A stretch of DNA of 64,000 nt from Streptomyces longwoodensis (lineage in GTDB: Bacteria; Actinomycetota; Actinomycetes; Streptomycetales; Streptomycetaceae): positions 37,243-101,242 of the forward strand of contig NZ_KQ948565.1 of NCBI RefSeq assembly GCF_001514125.1. Direction: 5' to 3'. A model generated the notes under the pieces. It did no database searches. It saw only the letters and a program-made list of their open reading frames with translations, and was not told the DNA's origin. Positions 16,500-22,525 of the stretch are shown here, in pieces. The position numbers and the translations under genes were made by a program. Position 1 is the stretch's first letter, and each line of letters opens with the position of its first letter.

Positions 16500-17837
16500 T
16501 CACCGGTCGACGCCGCCCAGGACGGGGTCGATGGAGGCGATGACGACGATGACGTCGGCGACCTGGCCGCCCTCGGCCATAGCCGCCATGGCCTGCAGGT
16601 TGGTGAACGACGGGTCGCGGAAGTGGACCCGGAAGGGGCGCGTGCCCCCGTCCGAGACGACGTGGACGCCGAGTTCGCCCTTGGGCGACTCCACGGACAC
16701 GTAGATCTGCCCCGGCGGGACCCGGAAGCCCTCGGTGACCAGCTTGAAGTGGTGGATCAGGGACTCCATGGAGGTGCCCATGATCTGCTTGATGTGGTCG
16801 GGCGAGTTGCCCAGGCCGTCCGGTCCGAGAGCCAGCTGGGCGGGCCAGGCGATCTTCTTGTCGGCGACCATCACCGGGCCGGGCTGGAGCCGGTCCAGGC
16901 ACTGGTCGACGATCCGCAGCGACTGGCGCATCTCCTCGAGCCGGATGAGGAAGCGGCCGTAGGCGTCGCAGGTGTCGGTGGTCGGGACGTCGAAGTCGTA
17001 CGTCTCGTAGCCGCAGTACGGCTGCGCCTTGCGCAGGTCGTGCGGCAGGCCGGTGGAGCGCAGGATCGGGCCGGTGACACCGAGGGCCATGCACCCGGTC
17101 AGGTCGAGGTGGGCGACGTCCTGCATGCGCGCCTTGAAGACCGGGTTGCCGGAGGCGAGCTTGTCGTACTCGGGCAGGTTCTTGCGCAGCGTCCCTACCA
17201 GTTCGCGCAGCTGGTCGACGGCCCCGGCCGGCAGGTCCTGGGCGAGTCCGCCGGGCCGGATGAACGCGTGGTTCATCCGCAGGCCGGTGATCAGCTCGTA
17301 GGCGTCCAGGATCAGTTCGCGGTCGCGGAAGCCGTAGATCATGACCGTGGAGGCACCGAGCTCCATGCCGCCCGTGGCGATGGCCACCAGGTGCGAGGAG
17401 ATGCGGTTGAGCTCCATCAGCAGGACGCGCACGACGGTGGCCCGGTCGGGGACCTGGTCCTCGATGCCCAGCAGCTTCTCGACGGCCAGGCAGTACGCCG
17501 TCTCGTTGAAGAACGACGTGAGGTAGTCCATGCGGGTGACCAGGGTGGTGCCCTGGGTCCATGTGCGGTACTCGGTCTGCTTCTCGATGCCGGTGTGGAG
17601 GTAGCCGATGCCGCAGCGGGCCTCGGTGACCGTCTCGCCGTCGATCTCCAGGATCAGCCGGAGCACCCCGTGGGTGGAAGGGTGCTGGGGACCCATGTTG
17701 ACGACGATGCGTTCGTCGTTGGCGCGGGCCGCCGAGCTGACGATCTCGTCCCAGTCGCCGCCGGTGACCGTGTAGACGGTGCCTTCCGTCGTCTCCCGGC
17801 CGGCACGGGGCGAGGTGGGCGTGGGCGTCGTCGTCAT
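16500..17837 (-). CDS. nuoD: NADH-quinone oxidoreductase subunit D paralogue (complex I 49-kDa/Nqo4 homologue)
   Basis: Full-length NuoD, 445 residues. With NuoB it forms the inner quinone chamber of respiratory complex I on the cytoplasmic side. The family motifs are intact: GPQHPSTHG (the His of the quinone headgroup site), TRMDYLTSFFNE with the Tyr partner, FRDRELILD, and the C-terminal ASIDPVLGGVDR. It is not part of a full nuo operon: only a nuoB paralogue precedes it and a terminator plus P450 follow. Streptomyces normally has a complete nuo operon elsewhere, and some species carry extra nuo genes, so this is probably a second copy. The start is ATG, coupled through a 19-codon mini-ORF to nuoB. 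It could be ordinary respiratory redundancy or a drug-resistant target copy. Confidence 0.95.
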   Translation of the reverse strand: MTTTPTPTSPRAGRETTEGTVYTVTGGDWDEIVSSAARANDERIVVNMGPQHPSTHGVLRLILEIDGETVTEARCGIGYLHTGIEKQTEYRTWTQGTTLVTRMDYLTSFFNETAYCLAVEKLLGIEDQVPDRATVVRVLLMELNRISSHLVAIATGGMELGASTVMIYGFRDRELILDAYELITGLRMNHAFIRPGGLAQDLPAGAVDQLRELVGTLRKNLPEYDKLASGNPVFKARMQDVAHLDLTGCMALGVTGPILRSTGLPHDLRKAQPYCGYETYDFDVPTTDTCDAYGRFLIRLEEMRQSLRIVDQCLDRLQPGPVMVADKKIAWPAQLALGPDGLGNSPDHIKQIMGTSMESLIHHFKLVTEGFRVPPGQIYVSVESPKGELGVHVVSDGGTRPFRVHFRDPSFTNLQAMAAMAEGGQVADVIVVIASIDPVLGGVDR

Positions 17838-17893
17838 GACCGGCTGCCCTTCGCCCGGGGGGACATGGTCCGGAGCGTGCCTCGCCCGCTCAT
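17834..17893 (-). CDS. 19-codon mini-ORF bridging nuoB and nuoD
   Basis: An ATG overlaps the nuoB stop (ATGA, 17890-17893), runs 19 codons (begins MSGRGTLRTM) and ends in a TGA that overlaps the nuoD ATG (17834-17837). Overlaps at both ends would let ribosomes reinitiate from nuoB through to nuoD. The peptide is short and basic with no recognisable domain. It may be only a coupling device or chance. Confidence 0.35.
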   Translation of the reverse strand: MSGRGTLRTMSPRAKGSRS

Positions 17894-18444
17894 CGCAGGA
17901 GCCCCTTCATCTCGATGGTCGGCAGCGCCGTGCGGGCCGCCTCCTCCGCCTCGCGGGCGGCCTCCTCGGCGTTCACGCCCAGCTTGGAGGTGCGGATCTT
18001 CTCGTGCAGCTTCAGGATCGCGTCCATCAGCATCTCGGGGCGGGGCGGACAGCCGGGCAGGTAGATGTCGACCGGGACGATGTGGTCGACGCCCTGCACG
18101 ATCGCGTAGTTGTTGAACATGCCGCCCGAGGAGGCGCAGACCCCCATGGAGATGACCCACTTGGGGTTGGGCATCTGGTCGTAGATCTGGCGCAGGACCG
18201 GGGCCATCTTCTGACTGACCCGCCCGGCGACGATCATGAGGTCGGCCTGGCGGGGTGAGCCGCGGAAGACCTCCATACCGAACCGCGCCAGGTCGTAGCG
18301 CCCGGCGCCGGCCGCCATTAACTCGAATGCGCAGCAGGCCAGTCCGAAGGTCGCCGGGAACACCGACGCCTTGCGCACCCAGCCCGCGGCCTGCTCGACG
18401 GTACTCAGCAGGAAGCCGCTCGGCAGGCTCTCTTCCAGTCCCAT
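17890..18444 (-). CDS. nuoB: NADH-quinone oxidoreductase subunit B paralogue (complex I PSST/Nqo6 homologue)
   Basis: Full-length NuoB, 184 residues, carrying iron-sulfur cluster N2 next to the quinone site of complex I. The four cluster ligands are present: Cys37 and Cys38 (FGLACCAF), the Cys of GVCASSGG and the Cys of YLPGCPPRPE. The start at 18444 is preceded by GGAGG 8 nt upstream and matches the family N-terminus (MGLEESLPSGF); the open frame runs further upstream to 18564 but is not NuoB-like. Leu42 is encoded by TTA (18319-18321), which is unexpected for a housekeeping respiratory gene in Streptomyces and suggests bldA-dependent expression. A Rex-like operator and a TAGGAT -10 lie upstream. 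It shares a transcript with nuoD. Confidence 0.95.
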   Translation of the reverse strand: MGLEESLPSGFLLSTVEQAAGWVRKASVFPATFGLACCAFELMAAGAGRYDLARFGMEVFRGSPRQADLMIVAGRVSQKMAPVLRQIYDQMPNPKWVISMGVCASSGGMFNNYAIVQGVDHIVPVDIYLPGCPPRPEMLMDAILKLHEKIRTSKLGVNAEEAAREAEEAARTALPTIEMKGLLR

Positions 18445-18549
18445 GGACTTGTCCTCCAGCAGTTCTGGTCGTCCGGTCCCGGACCACCGCGCCTCCGGAG
18501 GCACGAGGGGGGCGTCGGCGCCCGCGGCCGTGGGGGTGAATCGTGAGCT

Positions 18550-18585
18550 TGTGAGGTGGTTCACAATCCGACGGGGGCCATCCTA
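18550..18585 (-). promoter_or_regulatory. Rex-like redox operator (18550-18565) and -10 box of the nuoB-nuoD unit
   Basis: The minus strand reads TGTGAACCACCTCACA. The Streptomyces Rex operator is TGTGAACNNGTTCACA; 12 of the 14 defined bases match and the left half is perfect. The outer bases extend the inverted repeat to TTGTGA-N6-TCACAA. A TAGGAT -10 (18580-18585) lies just upstream, so bound Rex would cover about +10 to +27. Rex is the NADH/NAD+ sensor known to control nuo and cyd genes in Streptomyces. No clear -35 was found. Confidence 0.7.
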
Positions 18586-18734
18586 ATCCAGCGAATGTGA
18601 TCTGCGACATACCGGTGAGGGCTGCCCGTGTGACCTTGGACACCTGACGGTCGCTCAACTGCCCATCGTCTGATAGGAGAAGAACCCTTCCGGGGCGCTG
18701 ACCTCCGGCGCGGCACCAAACGCCGGTACGCCCG

Positions 18735-19349
18735 TCAAGCAGCCATGCGTTCCAGCGCGGGGATGACCGCCCGCAGGTCCTCGTCGTCGACCGTCGCCGT
18801 CGACCGGCACCGCACCTCCGGCGGCGCGTTGAAGGCGACACCGCACCCGACGACGTCGAACAGCGGGGCGTCCGTGCCGTCGGCGCTCACCACCGCGCAG
18901 TCCTCGGGCCGCAGCCCCAGGTCGGCCGCCCGGCGCACCGCCATCTCGCAGTGACCGGCGGCGCCCACCGCAGCGGTGCCGCGCCCGGTGAAATGTCCCC
19001 CTCGTGCCTCCAGGGCCGTCCCCGTGTAGGAGTGGAACCCCAGAAGTTCGGCGAGGTAGGCGCCGATGGGCGCCCATTCCGCCGTGGCGATCACCGGCAG
19101 GAGCCGGTGCTCCCAGCACCATGCCGCCGTCTCGCGCACACCGGGCAGCGGGCGCAGCGTCCCCAACTCCGAGCACAGGGCCCGGGTCGGCACCCCGGCC
19201 CACCGTGAGGCGTCGAGGCGGGTCCCCCCGTCCTCCTCCGGGGCGGTGCGCAGACCGAGGCGGCGCTCCATGAGACAGGACGGGTTCGACTCCTCGATGA
19301 GGACACCGGCCGAGAAGAACACAGCCCCGACGTGCGACGAGATGGACAC
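18735..19349 (-). CDS. Degenerate SerB-like HAD-family protein, probably not a phosphatase
   Basis: About 204 residues if the GTG at 19349 is used (reads SISSHVGAVFF, like the N-terminus of SerB-type HAD proteins); the frame is open to 19601, so the start is uncertain. The C-terminal motif SADGTDAPLFDVVG followed by GVAFNAPPEV matches the SerB metal site and its following strand (GDGANDLPML, GIAFNAKP). Motif I, normally DxDxT after the first strand, reads FFSAGVL here: both catalytic aspartates are absent. It is therefore likely a pseudo-enzyme or binding protein. It lies between the nuo pair and the regulators and diverges from the LAL genes. Its role in the cluster is unknown. Confidence 0.7.
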   Translation of the reverse strand: MSISSHVGAVFFSAGVLIEESNPSCLMERRLGLRTAPEEDGGTRLDASRWAGVPTRALCSELGTLRPLPGVRETAAWCWEHRLLPVIATAEWAPIGAYLAELLGFHSYTGTALEARGGHFTGRGTAAVGAAGHCEMAVRRAADLGLRPEDCAVVSADGTDAPLFDVVGCGVAFNAPPEVRCRSTATVDDEDLRAVIPALERMAA

Positions 19350-19532
19350 CGCACCACCATGCCAGCCGGTCGGTGCGGGCAGAAGGCGAACCGTGTCACG
19401 GAGGGTCGGACTGGTGCCGGGGAACGCGCGGGGTGCCCCGATCGTCCTGGAAGGGGGGGCGGGGAACTCGCCGTGGCCAGGTGATCGTTCCACCGGTTGC
19501 GGGCCATGGTGGTCCCCCCGACCGGCAGTTGC

Positions 19533-19552
19533 CGTCGGCACGCGTGCCGACG
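19533..19552. promoter_or_regulatory. Perfect 20-nt palindrome upstream of the first LAL gene
   Basis: CGTCGGCACGCGTGCCGACG is its own reverse complement. It lies 69 bp before the LAL start codon, in the divergent region shared with the HAD-like gene. It may be an operator or a hairpin in the leader. No binding protein can be named from sequence alone. Confidence 0.5.
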
Positions 19553-19621
19553 ACGACCGGGTGGGCATCATTCCACTGACCACGGGGGTCGGGGAGGACA
19601 TCGGTCTCCCCGGAGAGAAGG

Positions 19622-22525
19622 ATGCTCATGACCACTGCCGCAGAAGGCGGGGAATTAGGCCGGGCCGACCACGGGAGGGCGGCCGGGCCACCGGTCGACC
19701 GTGACGGTGAACTCGCCCTGCTGTCCGCGGCCGTCCGCGACGCCGCGGCCGGCCGGCCCGGACTGGTCGTCCTGGACGCACCGGACGGCATGGGCAGGAC
19801 GACGTTGATGAACGGGCTCCTGTTCGAAGCGCACGCAGCGGGTCTGCGGGTGCTCCGGGCAGACGGAGTGGCGGCGGGCCACACGGCGCCGCTGAGCACC
19901 GTAAGGGCCCTGCTCGAACCCCTGTCGGACGGCGCCAGCCGTCGTCCGTCCGCCCGGCACCCCACCGCACAGCCCGGCGAGGAGCCCCCGAGGCACGACG
20001 TGCTCCCCCGGTCCGACGTCGGGGGCAGTGACGTCCCGCACGGCGTGCTGGACGCCCTCCACCAGGTGGTGCGCCGGGCCGCCCGTGAACGCCCCCTGCT
20101 GATCGCGGTCGACGACGCGCACGCGGCGGAACCCGCCTCGCTGCGCTTCCTGGCCCACGTCGCACGTCGGATGGCGGGCCTGCCGGTCCTGCTGTGCGTG
20201 GCGCGTCGCAGCGGCGGCGGATCGCCGCTGCTGGACGAGATCGCGGCGCTCCCGATGTGCCGCGTCCTGCGGCCGCTCCCCCTCACACCGGGCGGCATCG
20301 GCCTCCTGGCACGGCGTCTGACCGGCCGGGACGTGGACGACGGGTTCGGCGCGGCGTGCCGGGCCGCCACCGGAGGCAGTCCCCTGCTGGTGACGCACCT
20401 GCTGACCGCACTGCGCGACGCGCGGCTCCCTCCGACGGCGGACGCCCTCGCCGCACTGGATGCAAAGGCCCTGGAGGGCTTCCGTGCGTGTGTCGTCCGC
20501 CTGCTGGACGGGCAGCCGACGACGGTGCGGCGTGCGGCCCGTGCCCTGGCGGTACTGGGGGACGGGATGCCGCGGGAGACCTGCGCACGGCTGGCCGCGC
20601 TCGATCCCGGCGTCTTCGAGCGGTGTCTCGCGGCTCTCGGCGCTGTGGGACTCGTCGACGCGCAGGCCGACGGCGGGACGTGGTGCTTCGCCCATCCGCA
20701 GGTGCGTGCCGCCGCGGCCACGGGCGTGTCGTCCGACGAGAAGTCCCTGCTGCACGGTCTGGCCGCGCGGCTGCTGCACGAGTCCGGTGCCGGCGTCACG
20801 GAGGTCGCCGAGCAGCTGCGGCAGTCGCCGGAGTCGGCGACCCGCCCCTGGGCGCGGGCCGTGCTGCGGGAGGCCGCTCGGGAGATGACGCTGCAGGGCT
20901 TCCCCGACCGCGCCGTCGAACTGCTGCGCCCGTGCGTGCCGCCCGGTCACGAGGGCACGTGTGCGCCGGAGTTGCTGCTGGACCTGGGGCTGGCCGAGAG
21001 CCGGGTGGACCCCTCGGCCGGCGCGGCCCGGCTGGCCGTGGCACTGGACCGGCTCACCTGTTCGCAAGCGCGTCTGACGGCCTTGGGCGCCCTGGCCGGC
21101 GCGCTGATGCGGTCCGGGGAGGTGTCCCGCGCGACGGCGCTGATCGACCGCTGTCGTGAGTACGGCACGGACTCCGCCGCCGCGGCGAGCAGCGCCCAAC
21201 TGCTCGAAGCGCAGCTCCTGCTCGTCGCCACCGGCCACCGCGCGACCTACTCGCGACTGCTCGCCAGCACCTCCCTCGACCTCGGTCTCCCCGGCGACAC
21301 GGCCGCCCGCCGCGCGCTCCTCGCCTCCCGCGCGGTCGTGTGTGCCGCTCGCGCGGACCGCGTCGCCGAGGCCCGCGACGCGGCGCGCACGGTCCTCGCC
21401 CACGGCACTCCGGTCACCGACGCGGTGTCCACCCTCGGTACGGCCGCGTCGGTGCTCCTCTACACGGACCGGCCGCGCGAATCGGCCGAGGCGTTCCGGC
21501 AGTTGCTCGACGCGCCGCACGTGACGCGGGAGGAGGCCTACCCCACGCTGCTGGCGCTGACGGCGGAGGCCCACGCGCGTCTCGGCGCGCTCGGCGAAGC
21601 CCTGCGCACCACCACCGCGGCCCTGGAAGGCGTCACCCCCGCCCCCGCCACACGGCTCGCGGCACTGCCGCTGGCCGTCCGGCTGCACACCCTGCTGGAC
21701 CAGGGTGACCTCGCGGCCGGCACCGCACTCGTCCGGGACCTGCCCGACCCCCTGGACGACGAGGCGTGGCAGTGGAACGAGGTGCTGTGCGCACGCGGGC
21801 GGCTGCGTCTGGCCTCCGACGACGTCGAGGGCGCCCTGGACGACCTGACCGAGTGCGGTCGCCGGCAGAGGGCCTGGCACCGCACGAGCCCGGCGGTGTC
21901 GTCCTGGTGGTACTGGGCCGGGCGCTCCCATCTCGCCCGGGGCGACCGCGCGACGGCCCGGCAACTGGCCGACGACGCCATCGAGTCGGCGCGCGCGGCC
22001 CACCTTCCGTGCGCCCTCGCCCAGGGTCTGGAACTCCGGGCGGCGACGGAGGCGGCGCGGCACCGGCCGCTGCTGCTGCAGGAGGCGGAGGCGGTCCTGG
22101 CGACCACCTCCGCGGCCTTGCTGCTGGCCCGCGTGCGCGTGGCCCGCGGCCGGGCGCTGCACCGGTGCGGCGACAAGCAGGCGGCACGCGCGGTGCTGCG
22201 CAAGGCCTGGGAGGAGACGTACGCCCTGGGCGCCCCCGCTCTGCACGCGGAGGCGCACACGGCCCTGCTCGCCACCGGTGCGCGGCCCCGCCGCCCGGTG
22301 CCGAGCGGAGTGGACGCCCTGACGCGCAGCGAACGCCGGGTCGCGAAACTGGCCGACAGCGGCCTCACCAACGCGGTCATCGCGAGGACCCTGTGCGTGA
22401 CCCGGCGCACCGTGGAGGTCCATCTCACCGCCGTCTACCGCAAGTTGAACGTGGCCGGCCGGAGGGAGCTGCGGTTCGTCCTGCGGGCCGGCGACGAGGG
22501 GGCACCTCATGCTGTGGGAGCGTGA
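19622..22525 (+). CDS. LAL-family LuxR transcriptional regulator (first of pair)
   Basis: Large ATP-binding LuxR regulator, 967 residues, of the kind that activates macrolide and polyene PKS clusters. The N-terminal STAND-type NTPase has a degenerate P-loop (APDGMGRTT, with Lys replaced by Arg) but a good Walker B (LLIAVDDAH). A long helical-repeat middle is followed by a C-terminal LuxR HTH (LTRSERRVAKLADSGLTN, then TRRTVEVHLTAVYRKL). Codon 12 is TTA (19655-19657), so translation should depend on bldA tRNA. The start has GGAG 6 nt upstream; an in-frame ATG at 19628 is also possible. Its 3' end overlaps the second LAL gene by 17 nt, which points to coupled translation. Confidence 0.93.
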   Translation: MLMTTAAEGGELGRADHGRAAGPPVDRDGELALLSAAVRDAAAGRPGLVVLDAPDGMGRTTLMNGLLFEAHAAGLRVLRADGVAAGHTAPLSTVRALLEPLSDGASRRPSARHPTAQPGEEPPRHDVLPRSDVGGSDVPHGVLDALHQVVRRAARERPLLIAVDDAHAAEPASLRFLAHVARRMAGLPVLLCVARRSGGGSPLLDEIAALPMCRVLRPLPLTPGGIGLLARRLTGRDVDDGFGAACRAATGGSPLLVTHLLTALRDARLPPTADALAALDAKALEGFRACVVRLLDGQPTTVRRAARALAVLGDGMPRETCARLAALDPGVFERCLAALGAVGLVDAQADGGTWCFAHPQVRAAAATGVSSDEKSLLHGLAARLLHESGAGVTEVAEQLRQSPESATRPWARAVLREAAREMTLQGFPDRAVELLRPCVPPGHEGTCAPELLLDLGLAESRVDPSAGAARLAVALDRLTCSQARLTALGALAGALMRSGEVSRATALIDRCREYGTDSAAAASSAQLLEAQLLLVATGHRATYSRLLASTSLDLGLPGDTAARRALLASRAVVCAARADRVAEARDAARTVLAHGTPVTDAVSTLGTAASVLLYTDRPRESAEAFRQLLDAPHVTREEAYPTLLALTAEAHARLGALGEALRTTTAALEGVTPAPATRLAALPLAVRLHTLLDQGDLAAGTALVRDLPDPLDDEAWQWNEVLCARGRLRLASDDVEGALDDLTECGRRQRAWHRTSPAVSSWWYWAGRSHLARGDRATARQLADDAIESARAAHLPCALAQGLELRAATEAARHRPLLLQEAEAVLATTSAALLLARVRVARGRALHRCGDKQAARAVLRKAWEETYALGAPALHAEAHTALLATGARPRRPVPSGVDALTRSERRVAKLADSGLTNAVIARTLCVTRRTVEVHLTAVYRKLNVAGRRELRFVLRAGDEGAPHAVGA

